Assembly (NCBI GenBank): GCA_018105865.1
Contig: CM030868.1
Coordinates: 2,303,356-2,367,355 of the forward strand
Length of the DNA: 64,000 nucleotides
Origin: Metaphire vulgaris
Lineage: Eukaryota; Annelida; Clitellata; Crassiclitellata; Megascolecidae
Direction: 5' to 3'
The position numbers and the translations under genes were made by a program. Positions 1 through 36,921 of this stretch are shown one piece after another (the first letter of the stretch is position 1; each line of letters starts with the position of its first letter). Under the pieces are notes generated by a model. That model worked only from the letters and a program-made list of their open reading frames with translations, searched no databases and was not told where the DNA came from.

Positions 1-5
1 TCTGG

Positions 6-48
<43 letters not shown>

Positions 49-167
49 TAATAAAAAGTTACTTCTACTTTAGTCTTTTGCAGAAGGATTTGAAGTACCA
101 TCGATTTGTGGTACCCTTGGGTATTAGACATGGTGCTATAGAGGTGCATAATTAGTATTATTTATTA

Positions 168-568
168 GGGGCTGTCCATTAATTATGTCAACAATTTAGG
201 GGGATTAAAAAAGTTTGACAGTTGTTGCCAGGGGGGTCAAGAGAAGTTGACGTTAACGATTTCACTTTTTACAAATAATCAAAAATAGGAAATTTCATGG
301 AATACTACTTATGGGTATTACAATGGAAAAAAGCATGGCAAAAAGGTCATCACCACCACATTTTGACACTCGAGCAAAAAAAGGGGGAAATTGTAAAAAT
401 GGTCATCACCACAAAAATAATAACCTTGTTATTGGGACCTGTCATTGATCTTGGGGGGGGGATCAAAAGTTTTTGACATAATTATAGGGGTAACTGAAAG
501 TTGACAGTTGTTGACAAGGGGGGTCAAAAATTGCCCAAAAATTGTTGACATAATTAATGGACAGCCCC
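168..568. mobile_element. TIR element, GGGGCTGTCCATTAATTATG ends
   Basis: The two ends are inverted copies of GGGGCTGTCCATTAATTATG. The interior is TGTTGACA/TGTCAACA-rich with repeated GTCATCACCACA. It has no coding capacity. Confidence 0.8.
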
Positions 569-1621
569 TTTATTATTTTAAAAATCCACTCCATACATAG
601 CAGTGGGAAGTTTCATGATGTCAGTATTTAACTAACTTAGTTAGCACAGCGAAACAATTAACAGTATTTCCTCCACTGTCCTGATTGCCACCCAACCCAC
701 TTGTTTTAGCTCTCGTATACACCCTTGATACAATCACCTGTACATTCGATAACAGAATATAAACACCCAGTAAGTGACTTTTAAGGCATCAGCTGGCTGG
801 TGCCGTAGGCATTACAACGCTGGCGCCACAGAAGCGGATTGACTGACCGAATCAGTAAAAACCAAACTCACGTGTCTCTAACTCCGTGGAAAACATCGGA
901 CAACTGGAGCAACAACTGTGCAAACGAATGGTCATACACGTGCAATCTTCCCCCGATAAGTAGCGAACATAGCACAACAGAAAGTAGTTTTCCAGTCGAG
1001 GATAAGAGCGAACAATATAATTATAATCCCGAATGTCCAGAGAAGCCGATGCTCGTTTCGTTCGGACGTACAACGAACGAACGGAACGCATGCGTGTGCG
1101 CCTTATTACGAACCCTGCGTGGCCACTCAAGCGTTCATTCATCGACGAACAACGAAACCAACACACGCAGCAACCGACGTACAAACCGCACCGGGTTCTT
1201 TCCTGTTATCCGGACCCCAGTAGATGGCGTAGATAATTTTTTTATCCGTGTGGCAATGATTACATTAATTGAGTATTTTCAGATCCAAGCTTAAAAAACA
1301 CATCTCTTGCAATTAGCTGTGCCTCCATACAGCTCCACCAGGGGACCATCTTGCTCTATTGAGTGCCTAGCCCCCAGTGCCCCCCAGTTGGGACCCTACT
1401 TAATGCTACATACATTAAACAACAAATGGTTCCCCCCATGATTGAAGTTGCCACCTGGTCTTTCCTAGAGCGCCACTGCCTTAGTCAATCTTGCTCTTTT
1501 CCTCTAACTGATCTCTGCAATGATCTGAATGACCTGGTCTTTTGCGGTTGGATTTGAGGTGTCATCGATTGATACCCTTGGCCTTGGGTTTTAGAAATTA
1601 GAACTGATGCTATATAAGTGA

Positions 1622-1687
<66 letters not shown>

Positions 1688-1690
1688 GAC

Positions 1691-1846
1691 TGGGTACTTG
1701 TCGGTTGTTATCTGATGCCATGATTGCCGTCGTATATCATTTAAAGAAATTTGTGCTCCTGGAAAGAATTGCTTAATGCGAGTTAGGGTTAGCCCTGAGT
1801 TTCCTAACCCTAACCCTAGTGGCATCAGATAACCGATAAGTACCAG
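1691..1846. mobile_element. inverted-repeat element with telomere-like interior
   Basis: Arms contain GTTATCTGATGCC and GGCATCAGATAACC. Between them lie GTTAGGGTTAG and CTAACCCTAACCCTAG in inverted orientation. A fragment of one arm is at 29599-29625. Confidence 0.65.
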
Positions 1847-1847
1847 G

Positions 1848-2028
1848 CAGTGGCGGTTCCAGGATTTGGCAAGTGGGAGGGGGGCCGTTGGGGTGGCAAC
1901 TTCTAATCATGGGGGGGCCAACCATGTGTTGTTATGTATGTAGCATTAAGCATAGGGTCCCAACAGAGGGCCCACTGGGGGCCAAGCACTCAATAGGGGG
2001 ACACGTACCCCTTGTGGAGCCGCCACTG
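1848..2028. mobile_element. CAGTGGCGG-ended MITE
   Basis: Terminal inverted repeats CAGTGGCGGTTCCA / TGGAGCCGCCACTG with a shared interior (TGTATGTAGCATTAAG). Confidence 0.78.
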
Positions 2029-2129
2029 GTACGAGGGGCTGTCCATTAATTACGTCAACAAAATAGGAGGAGGGTGTTTGGAAAAGTTTGACAATTGTTG
2101 ACAGAGGAAGGGCCAAGAGAAGTTAATTA

Positions 2130-2191
<62 letters not shown>

Positions 2192-2743
2192 TACTATTAT
2201 TATTATTCAACAATACTATTGGAGCTGTCCATTAATTATGTCAACAATTTTTGGCCAATTTTTTATCATTCCCCTTGTCAACAACTGTCAACTTTCAGTG
2301 ACCCCCTATAATTATGTCAAAAACTTTTTTCCACCTCCCCATTAATCCACAGACTTCAATCAATTAATTAAAAATCTATGCTTAATCCTCGTGTGAGGGT
2401 TTGGAAAATACTTGAACAAAAATCACACCCATCACGTCACTAACTGACTAGCAAAAACTACAAATACAGAAATCCGACAAATAATTTATTACCAAATCTT
2501 ACATGTTCTCCCTAAATTGACACAAAAAACAACAGACAATGGAGAAAATGAAATTGGCACATACATAATAATCACATAGTAAATTTCAAGTCTGAATATT
2601 GCATTGTATCTTAATATTCAATTCTAATACCCAGCTATGGTACACAAACATCATATTACACATATTTACTGTAGGAAAACGATTCAAAACAATACAAAAA
2701 AAAGGGACAAACAGCACAAAACCTATTTTGATCTGTGACATTA

Positions 2744-2798
2744 GGGGCTGTCCATTAATTACGTCAACAAATTGTTGACATAATTAATGGACAGCCCC
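2744..2798. mobile_element. minimal palindromic copy of the GGGGCTGTCC TIR element
   Basis: This is 55 bp consisting of the two terminal repeats joined head to head with no interior, a solo inverted-repeat derivative of the element at 168-568. Single-ended copies lie at 2035-2125, 2221-2340 and 58405-58530. Confidence 0.8.
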
Positions 2799-4360
2799 AT
2801 AAAGAAAAATTCAGGGATGAGACAACTGAATAATAAAGTAAATAAATATCCGGTGGTAATTAGAAATTGTGATTTAAAGAAACATCAAAGTCCCACTCAT
2901 AACATAAAATGTTGTAAAGGTCATCATAGTTACAAACATCATAAAAACACCATTATTATTAAATGATTATCCATGCAATTTAAATTAATTACTGTAGTGT
3001 AGTGGTGTAAAGATGTGGGGCAGGGGCCAACCAACCCCGGGCGCCGAGGAAGGCGATAAATTGATCAAAAACGTTTTCTTCTAAGATAGCCCTTTACCAT
3101 GGTTTGGATATGGAGAATTTAAACACGGGTTGTTTATGTAACTTAACTAATAATACCCTAGCTATACCACTGCTCTGTACTGTCAAAATCAAGTTAATCC
3201 GTTCAGTGGGTAAGGTGAATGAAACCATTAAGATGCTGTCCATTTTACACATATTGAGTAAGTAAGCAGAATACCTATTTAGAAAAAATTGCTACTGTAG
3301 AAAATCTGTTACCATAAAAAAATCAATCACAGTTGGATTAGTCCCAATACATTTCCAGGGCTCAACATTTCTCTAAGTTTATAACAGATGGACTAACTAC
3401 AGTATATGGCAGAACATGGAGTGTCACAAAATGCATGCAATAATATGTTTATCAAACATCAATACTAATTAACACTCTATGTAGATTGTATTGCAAATTT
3501 TTATTTAAAGCTTTAAAAGCTAAAGTCTATGTAGAAAATCCACCGAATGGCACAATAAATACAGGAATGCTGAAAAACGGAAGTATTCACCTAATGTCCC
3601 ACAATACATAATGTCAGAGGAATGCTGAGGAGTGTGTTAGAATAGATTTTCAAAAAAAACTGTCTCATTTATGAACTGTTACTGGTTAGCACAACTCAAG
3701 CCTGTGGCTTGTACCCCCACAATGCTCAGCATTTGAAAATGAAGACGTGGCATGTCCATACTCAAGACATCATAATAAAGTCTGCAAGCTTTTGTTGATA
3801 TATCATTTATCTTAAATTCAAATCTCATCAGTGTTTCATACAGGCCTGAAACCACAGTACACTAGACATAAAAGCACCAGTGATAACATCAGCCAACGAA
3901 TTAAAATATCAACGCAAAAGTGCAACTGTCTCCCGAATCAGCACAGCACAGCACGGCACAACAAAACCAGCCTTGAGACTTGATTAAATCATTTGCCCGA
4001 AGCAAATCACACGCAGCGCGGTATCTCGACAACATAGAACTCCGACGACCGAGTTGTTTACACGAACATCGCGGTCCCACCAGCCAATCAGAGGGACGAC
4101 TTTCCCTGTTGTATTGTATGGTATTTGAGACAACTTCTATAGCGCCGTAACATAGCCAAGGTCAAAGTCAAAGGCGCCTTGACATCGTCCCCCAACTCGG
4201 TTTTGATGGAACAAAGGAATTTGCCGTCTGCCATATAATAGCAACGGCAGTCAAAACATTTAACACAATATTTCCGAACGATGAAACCGCTTGCCGTGAA
4301 AAGTCTTGGCAACACTTGACTGCAGAAAAGTCTCGAAAGAAAAAACACGTCAAAATTCAG

Positions 4361-27083
<22,723 letters not shown>

Positions 27084-27177
27084 CTGAATGAAATATAAAC
27101 AAGCACATTATTATTATTAATATTAATAATATTATTAGGCCTACTACTACTACTACCACTACTACTACTACTACTAA

Positions 27178-27278
<101 letters not shown>

Positions 27279-27320
27279 ATACTACTGCCAATAATAACTA
27301 ACTGAATGTACCGGTAATCA

Positions 27321-27381
<61 letters not shown>

Positions 27382-28029
27382 CAGGACATCAAATACATTA
27401 CAAGCATAATTCTGGTAGGCCTAATTCTGAAAACACTTTACCTGCAAATGGTTTTTCACATGTCATATAATACAGTACAGTCAACAACTGAGCCTAATAT
27501 CATAGAATTTTAACAGTCCATAGAATTTAACATATGTGACAAGCACTCCAACTGCATAGAATAACACAGATAACGCCCCCTGCAAAAATTTCGGGTAGAA
27601 TTGTTAACATTTTGGGGGAGAGAGAGTCCCTAACACTAATTAATTGATAACTAAGACACTTACAGTAGACCCAGAAATAACTGCATTATATGGATAACAT
27701 GAATATTGATGAGATAATGCTATGAATATTGATGAGATAATAACCTCAGAGACTGTGACACTGGAAAAAAACCTGAAAAGTTGAAAAGCCAAAATCAATG
27801 TTCAAAGCAACCAGTACAGGAGATGGAGATGTACTGGCAAAGCGACAAGACAGCATACTGACATCCACACTGACCTAGTACCGCAAAGCAATACATCCAC
27901 ACTGACATTCACACTGACATCATGGAGAAATCCGTGAAGAGCTAGGCAAATAGCAGTGTTGCATACCTGACCTTCAATTGTAGTCATTATGGCCAACCAC
28001 TTGTATTTATAATGAAGCGAATATCCAAG

Positions 28030-28108
28030 TACAGGGTGGCGCAAAAAAACCGGACTAGTCACATTTGGGTTTGCATTTAATATAGTCTGTTTTTTGTGCC
28101 ACCCTGTA
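28030..28108. mobile_element. Tc1/mariner-like MITE
   Basis: TA on each side of CAGGGTGGCGCAAAAAAACC and its inverted partner TTTTTTGTGCCACCCTG. A half copy with the CGGTTTTTTTGCGCCACCCT end is at 47250-47296. Confidence 0.72.
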
Positions 28109-28434
28109 CAATCAAAACTATTTATTGGCACGTGGGAATTTGTAAGTAGTCATGACAATGGTAATCACAAGTCTAGGTTTGGTTCGGGTCTCTATGCATT
28201 AAAATGATGGCACCAGGTAGGGTCGTTTTAAGGCATAGGCGTGGTATGCACGCGCCTAGGGCCCCGCGATATATGAGGGGCCCCGAGGGTGGTAAAAAAA
28301 ATAATTTTCTCATCCAAAAGCAGAATAAGCAAAAAAGGTCATCACTACTTTTTAAAAATGCCTAGCACCCCCAAACTTTCTAAAATGGCAAACTTTCTAA
28401 AATATATATATATATATATATATATTTGATTCAT

Positions 28435-28532
<98 letters not shown>

Positions 28533-29524
28533 ATACATGCACACTAAAGTACAAGGTAAAGTATGTCAATAATGTATATAATATTAACAAAAACTTTACA
28601 AACGACTAATTCAAACTTAGACATTAACTTTCTTTGGTCTAATACCACAACCGGAACTCTTTTATTGCTGGCATAGAACAGTGGTGTGCCATTCTCAGTT
28701 CAGAGCCAGACTTGGATTTTATGATCCGTGGCCATTTAGAATTTTGATAATCACCTTTCTTGGAAGGTTTCTGAATGATGTGGCAACATTGCATCATGGG
28801 AAAACTGATTTCTTGCCATTGATTTTTGACAGGCACAAGTTTATGGACAAGGTGACTCGAACATTACCTTCTAACGGTCATGCAGTGATACCAGCTTTCA
28901 AATAGTATTGTCATCCGAGTTTCAAGTACCACAAAAGGGGTTTGCAGGCAGACAGGCAAAATGCACATCAAAATACCTGGGCCAACCAAGGCTGAACAAA
29001 TAAATCATTGGTCTCTGAACAAAGAGGCATAAAATATAGTCAACCTCTTTTTTTGGAACACCCTCACCGCCAGCCTCAAACTATTTCTCGAGGGAAGGTC
29101 AAACTGTTAGTCATGCAATTATTAATATGCATTGAAAATGAAATGCAGGTGTAACACACACACACACACACAGTCACCCCAACACACACACACACACACA
29201 GTCACCCCAACACACACACACACAGTCACCCCACCATCACCACACCCAAGTGTATGGACACAAGCTTCAATATGTGCAAAATTCAACTGTTGCCACAGCA
29301 ATATTATGAGATGGCAATGGGTCAATCAAAATGACCCCACGACCTTTGTGACCCACTCAGCCCTTGACCAATACAATTAAATATCTATTATATATTTTCA
29401 ACCATAGAGTAGAAGCAAAAATTTCATTGCAAATGTGTATTTGTCAATGTGAACAAATCTAATGGGTCACAAAATTCAATGGGTTTTGACCCATGGGTCA
29501 ATGGGTCATTGACCCATTGGGTAT

Positions 29525-29785
29525 ACGGACATTCTCCCCCCTGGACATAATCCCCCGGACAACCCCCGGCAAAGAAGTAATAGATCTTAATTTTAAAAGG
29601 TACTTATCAGTTATCTGATGCCGTTAGTATGTTTTTAGTGTCTGGTTTATGGTTTGGATAATGATTATAGTCAAAGCCCATAGAGAAAACAAAGGGGGGA
29701 TTATGTCCGGCAGTCATTTCAAAGGGTGTACCGAAGGGGGCGGAAAATGTCCGCAAGGGATTATGTCCAGGAGGGAGAATGTCCT
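29525..29785. mobile_element. TIR element, GGACATTCTCCC ends
   Basis: Starts GGACATTCTCCCCCCTGGAC and ends GTCCAGGAGGGAGAATGTCC. The interior repeats the GGATTATGTCC motif inverted. Confidence 0.7.
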
Positions 29786-30464
29786 ACAATCGACCCATTG
29801 CCATCCCTTATTCAAAACATGGCTAATAAAATTGGTCCAACCTGGGATATCCACAAAAATTTCACTAACATATTCTATCTTCAAACAAACTTTGCATCCA
29901 ATAACAATAACATTATTGCTCCTTACAGGCTTTCAAGGCCTTCTGTTGCAGGGCACCTTATGATGAAAAAATAAATCAATAACTGCAACCAATTTAAAGT
30001 GCATCGAGGAGTCGGGTAAATATCCTTGATAGATACAAACAGCGTAAAATCAAAGAAAATTCAATTCTTCAGAAATGAAGCTTAAGATGATGTACCATAC
30101 ATTGTTGTACAGTACAGCTAGGTAAAATAACCTATCAAAATCTGAATAATTATTTACAGTAGGAATAAATTGATAATCACACAGCACTGCAGAATCTATG
30201 GAAAAGCCCCAACATATCGATTGCATCAAAGATCAAACTATGGAAAATTCTAGTTTGGTCCATGATAACATAGGGATGTGAGACATGGACTGAGAATAAA
30301 AGAGACAAGCATAAATAAAACCATTAGAGATAAAAGCATTAACCTCCTTGGCGTTAGAATAAATGTGAAAATGACGTACCAAAAGCGTTAGATTATATAT
30401 TTTTGTACTCAAACGGACATAAAGATACATCAATCTATGTCGTTATTAGAATATTAGGCCTGAC

Positions 30465-30800
30465 CTTATATATTAACCCTAGCCAATAGCTTAGCCTTTA
30501 CTGATTCAAACGAAATTTTACAGACATAAAAATACATCAATCTATGTCATAAGTGCCAAATTTCATAAGAATATATTCACTCCTTTGAGCACTTTTCAAC
30601 GTTTGCGATTTGCCCTTACTGCTTATATATTTAACCCTAACCCTAACCCTAGCCAATGGCTTAACATTTACCGATTCAAACGAAATTTTACAGACATAAA
30701 GATACACCAATCTATGTCATAAGTGCAAAATTTCATAAGAATATATTCACTCCTTTGAGCACTTTTCAACGTTTGCGATTTGCCCTTACTGCTTATATAT
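30465..30800. repeat. two-copy tandem repeat, about 170 bp unit, with telomere units at the joint
   Basis: Each copy runs from TATTAACCCTAGCCAAT through AACGAAATTTTACAGACATA to TTTGCCCTTACTGCTTATAT. The second copy begins with AACCCTAACCCTAACCCTAG. Confidence 0.85.
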
Positions 30801-32786
30801 TAACCTACCGAGAATGGTATTGGCAGATGTGTCAATGGCTAGCACTTTTGACAGGCAAGTGAAGAGGACCTAGTAATCAAGATTTTTAAAAATTAGGGCA
30901 CTACCTGTTGTATATCAAAAGTGCTTGGCATTCAGAATTTTGCCTGTGGTATTCTCTTTTCCTTAAAATTGACATTTTTATCAAGGTGCTCTTTTACCTA
31001 CAGGTCCCAAATGTCTACCTCACCGCCAGTGCCAAATATTTCCCGCTTTTGTCAACGTAAATTTAGTTACTTGAAACTGAAATCTTGCCCCGTATCACGT
31101 ACGAGATTAACGCTAAGGAGGTTAAGACAGATTCTGCATATATATCATGGACATAAAAACAACTAATTAATGGGTATAAGAGAACGGAGGGCCCCTGGGA
31201 GGTGTCAGGCATTCAATCAGGGGAGCACGGGCCTCCCCCAGGCCTCCATATAGAGCCGCCACTGGGGAGGGCAAGTGAACGATTCACAGAACAATAAATA
31301 CCTTGCTAAGGTGAATACTTTATACCTACCCAGGCAGAGTCGTTTTCTGATATCTGATTTCCAAAGCTTTTTTCTTGGCCTGTCAGACATTTCTCATAAT
31401 TATTGCCTTCAGGTTTCACTGAGTTTGCTTCAATACAATGGATCCTTAATCCATTTTAAGGCTATGCTATTGATAAGGATGAACCTTTGCTCAGTCAGGA
31501 CCGATCAACTTAACATAGGAAGCTGGCCACATTGGTTGAAATCAACACATGATAACATCTAACTAGGTCACACTAATCTACCTGCAGGACTAACACTACA
31601 GGTGCAAAGTCATTCATATGCAAGGTGTGGGCCAGTAGAGTAGCAGAGATACTATTTGAATGTATTCTTTATATTTAGTATCTTTACATTACTATATTAT
31701 TATTATGATCCATCCGGAAAATAGAAAATTTTCCATTACTGAGGTCACATCTCAAAGAACTTGAAGCTGTATCTGAGCCTGGTAAACAAAAATACTCTAC
31801 CACTGTGCAATTTATCCGCATATCTTACTAAGAAGTTATATCTGCATCAATCCTATAACATAAGCAGATTCAAAATAGCCCAGTCCAAACAGGTCATAAA
31901 TATATTGGCAGAATTTCAGTAAATGTGTAGCTGGGTGATAATGGATACCATTTGCCAAGAAAAATTCCAAAGCCCTGGACCAACCACAACTTGCCAGAGG
32001 ACAGACAGCCAGCTATCATTATTTCACACTTCATGACATTCGAATTTATTGACAAATTGTATAACATAAACATATCTCACTGCCCTTCAGATGTTGACTA
32101 TTGCCTGGCTGATCTCATACCTTTCCTGTGGCTATTTTAAGAGAGGCTGAGTGCCTGAGAATAAGCAGCTACTGTTGTGCTGCTCTACCAGGCGCTGTAT
32201 AAATCCACGAGATTTTTTACTTACTTACTTACTTATATCCTCAAAATTTTATTCTAAACCACTGTTAGTTATTCTCATTAGAGAGTGAATAAAAATTAAA
32301 TATGGCCACAAGACAAAATCAAATACCTCATCTTATGCTACATTTAAATTAAAAGATGCTATGCATGTACTATTTCATTGTAAAATATTCAATTAATTGT
32401 AAATTTCCATTGAAATCGAATAGAGATGATGAAAATTCAAACCATACAGACACAGGTAATTTGTACTGCAAATTGCCAGTCATCCTACACAAGCACATAG
32501 ACAGTCAACTAACTGTTCACTAAAAGAGCTAGTTTAAGCAAATGCAGCAGGATGTATTGCAGCCAGTCTAGCAAGAAAAACCAATCGAAATTCCTAGTAA
32601 AAGCCACTACACATCACCAATCAGTCTGCTCAGAGGACATAATCACATCACACAACTGAAGATAGGTAAGCAAATTAAAACAGGGTCATTAGACTTGAAC
32701 TGTATGAGCCTAATAACATCATTAATGCCTAAAACAAACAGTCTGAAATCCATATTTTATTCCAATCAAAAATCAATCTTCTTATT

Positions 32787-32843
<57 letters not shown>

Positions 32844-32917
32844 TATATAATAATAATAAAAATAAACAAGCAGTCTGATATCCATATTTTATTTCAATCA
32901 AAAATCAATCTTCTTAT

Positions 32918-32984
<67 letters not shown>

Positions 32985-33391
32985 TAATAAAAGGACAAAC
33001 TTTATAACATTTCAGAAATGATATCATAACAATGGCAAAAACCACATTACAAAGTTCTGACACAAAGCAACTATTAATTCTGAATCCCTTCTTTTTATGA
33101 ACTAATCACTCTATCAAATCTATAGCACCATCATAATAATGCCATCAGCCTATGTTGCAAAAAAATAGAATAAGAATTAGAGAATGGTGACAATGAAGAG
33201 GGCAGTCTGATCAGCAGAGGCTTCATTAGAAGGTCAAGGGCCCAAACAGGAACAGTATATGACTTAATTTAAAAAGAGATATGGGCTGATTTCATGAAGT
33301 GATGTAGACAATGAATTCTGGAGACAGTTGATTAACATTTGTAAACAATTAGCTGCTGCCATTGACAGTAAAAGTATGAGGGACGTCAACA

Positions 33392-33470
33392 TTAACCCCT
33401 TTACTGGGAACCCCAGATATATCCGTCCATTTTACATTGAGTTACAGTTAAATACACCGTTGAGGGTTAA
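33392..33470 (+). mobile_element. piggyBac-like MITE, copy 4
   Basis: Same core; the right end is decayed (GTTGAGGGTTAA). Confidence 0.7.
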
Positions 33471-34334
33471 GAGATTTCTGTCAAGTATCAAGTGAAATGG
33501 CTACAAAGTCGATCACAAGATGAATCATGTCTTAAGATAACTGGTTCATTGTATCACAGGTTTTATAGACGACAAAAATATTATAAAATTGATTCTCTGT
33601 ATGGCATTAGTCAATGGAAGGACTATTGTTACAGTAGGTGCTTAGATATGCAAAATTTCAACAAAGTGAAGAAACACTCAAATTAAAATCACATTTTCTT
33701 GTGTCCCCATCATCATTGCATCAAATCATGCTAGGATTTACAATATTATTTGTCTCAATTTTATTCTACAGAGTTCGAAATGCAACACCCATCACCCATT
33801 TCAAACAACACTATACACAGTCTTTCAAAAATCTACTCTCCACCGTAAAAATCCCCAAGTTTAAGATGCCAGTACCACAAAAAATCAAACATTGTAATTA
33901 AGACTACTACCAGTAAATGCACATACAGTCAATATGATACCCAAAATGGACCAACAATTTTTTTCCAAGAAGGTTATGAATAATGCCAAATTAGAGGAAT
34001 ATAAATGTTTACCACTACAATTAGACCAAATCTACAGCTTTAATAATCTTAATCGATCTACTGGCATGCAATATCGCAACAACAAATTAAATGTCTCGTC
34101 AACTTCGACCCACGTGACTTTAGAATAGAAAGTCCATCTACATGGAGAACATGTCTGGAAAATTTACAGTAATCCGCCAAAGCACGAACTTTAAAAATTC
34201 CTCAAAGTTATGACTCGTTTCTATGCAAGTGCAAGATTTTACGCAATCCAGGCCATAGGGCAGTCATTGTACAATAATACAAGCGCCGTAAACAAAAGAA
34301 CACGCTAATTTAATACAAACTGAAAACCGGTGAA

Positions 34335-34372
<38 letters not shown>

Positions 34373-34414
34373 GAAGAAGAAGAAGAAGAAGAATAGTCAC
34401 AGACTCCGAAGTTC

Positions 34415-34658
34415 AGAGATAGGTCCTTCTCACGCGGGAAACCATTGCTTTGGAATGCCTTGTCGACTGCAGTGACTGAAGCCAACTCTGCTGGACAGTT
34501 CCTGAGAGAACTAAAGACGCACCTTTTTAGCAAAGAACTAAAACCGCAAAGCAGCTTTAGTTCTTTGTTTTTAGTTTAGGATATCGTTGACTACGTGTGT
34601 GTACAGCGCCCTTGTCGTAGGCCTTAGCCTAGTGCATGGCGCTATAGAAATTGTCTTG

Positions 34659-34700
<42 letters not shown>
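34415..34700 (+). pseudogene. LINE 3' end (reverse transcriptase ORF C terminus and tail)
   Basis: Open to a TAG at 34577-34579, it encodes RDRSFSRGKPLLWNALSTAV and FLRELKTHLFSKELK, the RSFS-xxPxxWN-LP...F-xxLKTxLF ending typical of non-LTR retrotransposon ORF2 proteins. It is followed by a GGCGCTATAGAAATTG tail and (AAAT)n. It is 5'-truncated. Confidence 0.75.
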
Positions 34701-34745
<45 letters not shown>

Positions 34746-35209
34746 CAACAAGGTTTAAAGTGGTTCAGTAGGAACTGCCCTGTGTGAGAACGGATGAAAC
34801 GTGTCTACCAAAGCCTCTGCCAAGCTCTTAAGTCTAGGAATCATGCTACACTGTTACGACGGTTTATATGCCGCTTGTCTGTAAGGTCACTAAGGTGGCG
34901 ATACATAAATTTCTATAAATTACATTGTATTTCGTTCACAGTCACTGGCGACACATGGTTTGCTGATCAACTATATTACAGAATATTAATAAACATTTAG
35001 ACAACCAACTTGCCTGTTAAAGTCTCACATAAATCGAGGACTGTGCAATAAATGGAATATTTACATTATAATGGTGAAATTTACATTAATTTCTCACCAT
35101 GATCCAAGAGAACACGCCCAGACCTAGACTGCTGCCAGGCTGCGCTTGGCAACGCCAAGCTTTATGTAGCGCAAGAGTTATTTTCTAACATATGTTCACA
35201 ATTTAATAA

Positions 35210-35247
<38 letters not shown>

Positions 35248-36745
35248 GTGCTTTAATGATTTAACAAGATCTCTCCTGTGTAAAAACCCAGTGACTTATC
35301 AAGTCTTCATTTTCTATTTAATAAATATTGACAGACATACTCTGCCTTAGCAATAATGTATTAGTTTAGTTTTGATTTTTAAAATGTTACTATTTTCTTT
35401 TGTTTTACTGTTCTCATTTATTCTATTAATTAGAGTATAGTTTGCTGTTCTTTAAATGTACTTTTGTATAGTGTATGCAACTGCTTTTGAGGCAAGTTGA
35501 AATAAATCATCTTCAATCAATCAAACATTAAATATCTTTCCAATTCCTTTACGCTTCTGTTTTTCTTACAATAGTATTCCACTGTACATCAATAAAATAT
35601 CTTAGCCATAGAAATAAGAAATTACAGGGTTACTTTGGCAGTTGTTAACTTACTATTTACTACTGTAATCAGTTGGATTGCAGATATATTGTACAGTAGT
35701 ACTGGCGGTACCACATACTGTAACATTACATTAATTGGTACATCGCATCCCTACAAGCACTTAATTAATACCATGGACAATCAGTTATTTCTACAAGTTC
35801 TAACTCTGTGATTTAGCAATAGCATATGACTTTCTTCAAATAAACAATGCCACCAAATAAAATATCATTCCTACTTTGCCACTCTAACTTAATACTCAAG
35901 ACTGTGTGATACTTATCAAGTTTGAGGCACGCTACTAATGACAAGTATCTTTGTAAATAATGAAGCAGCTGCTTTTCTTACAGACCTAGAACAGGGCGAA
36001 TAACCGATGCTCAAATTCTAATCCTCAGTTAAACTTTTAAAAACATTCCACTCTCCCATTTGAGAGTTCGAACAGCTTTGTAGTATTCTATGACAACACA
36101 TAACTGGATAATGTGCCAGAATTTCTGAAAACGACCAAAGAAATCTAAGCAAATTATGGGATGGTAGCGGCAATACTTCATAACTACCCCCAAAATGGAT
36201 AAAGTTGATCATATTGGACCCACTAGAATGAGAAGAACTACAACAACAATAACCAGTAAAGAATTTTATAATAGCATTTAATTACGGTATAGAAAATAAT
36301 CTTCTGTGCAACAGTACTACAGCAACACTGGAAGCAGCCGATTACATAATGAAAATACAGTAATAATTTCTAGGAACTTAAAACAGAAACATGGTAAATT
36401 AATGTCAAATTAATTATCCAAAATAGTCTCAAATTTCCCACACAATGCAAAACCAAGGCACACAATTTTAGCAAACCAAAACCACACCATACATTAAACA
36501 ATTGATTCAGTTAGAAATTCTACAATATCAATTAACACAATCTTAATTATCATCGAACATCACTGAACAAACAGATCACTTAAAATTCGGATCACTCGTG
36601 TATGGATTAAATTTTAATGTGGGAAAAATTAATTTCACCTTGACCACATACTAAGCCATACACAAATTGTCACAAGCTTTTAATATTTAGTTAATTAATG
36701 TAAAATAAAGCAGCATTTAACTAAATAATATTTAACTTAAAATTT

Positions 36746-36874
<129 letters not shown>

Positions 36875-36921
36875 CAGTATATACCATATATATAAAAGAT
36901 ATATTTAGCCTTCAATATTCA

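Larger units (their letters stand above)
1..4360. other. repeat-rich flank downstream of HECW, no gene recognised
   Basis: It holds (TAA)n at 1-46, (TTA)n at 1623-1687 and 2130-2208, and a MITE cluster (168-568, 1691-1846, 1848-2028, 2035-2125, 2221-2340, 2744-2798). The stretch 2820-4080 is mostly unique AT-rich DNA. The last 450 bases before the HECW stop are less AT-rich and contain a CCAAT box on the plus strand (4083-4088). The open frame at 839-1294 has no homology I recognise. Confidence 0.7.

Noticed and set aside
839..1294. 151-residue plus-strand ORF
   Set aside because: It does not start with ATG, has no recognisable domain or signal, and sits in intergenic DNA near MITEs. Not enough to call.
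4083..4095. CCAAT box on the plus strand near the HECW 3' end as a promoter of an unseen gene
   Set aside because: A single short motif with no following exon; too weak to annotate.
28639..28905. Open frames on both strands (74 and 65 residues)
   Set aside because: No HECW C2 or other family match could be recognised and no splice pattern fits. Left as unassigned DNA.
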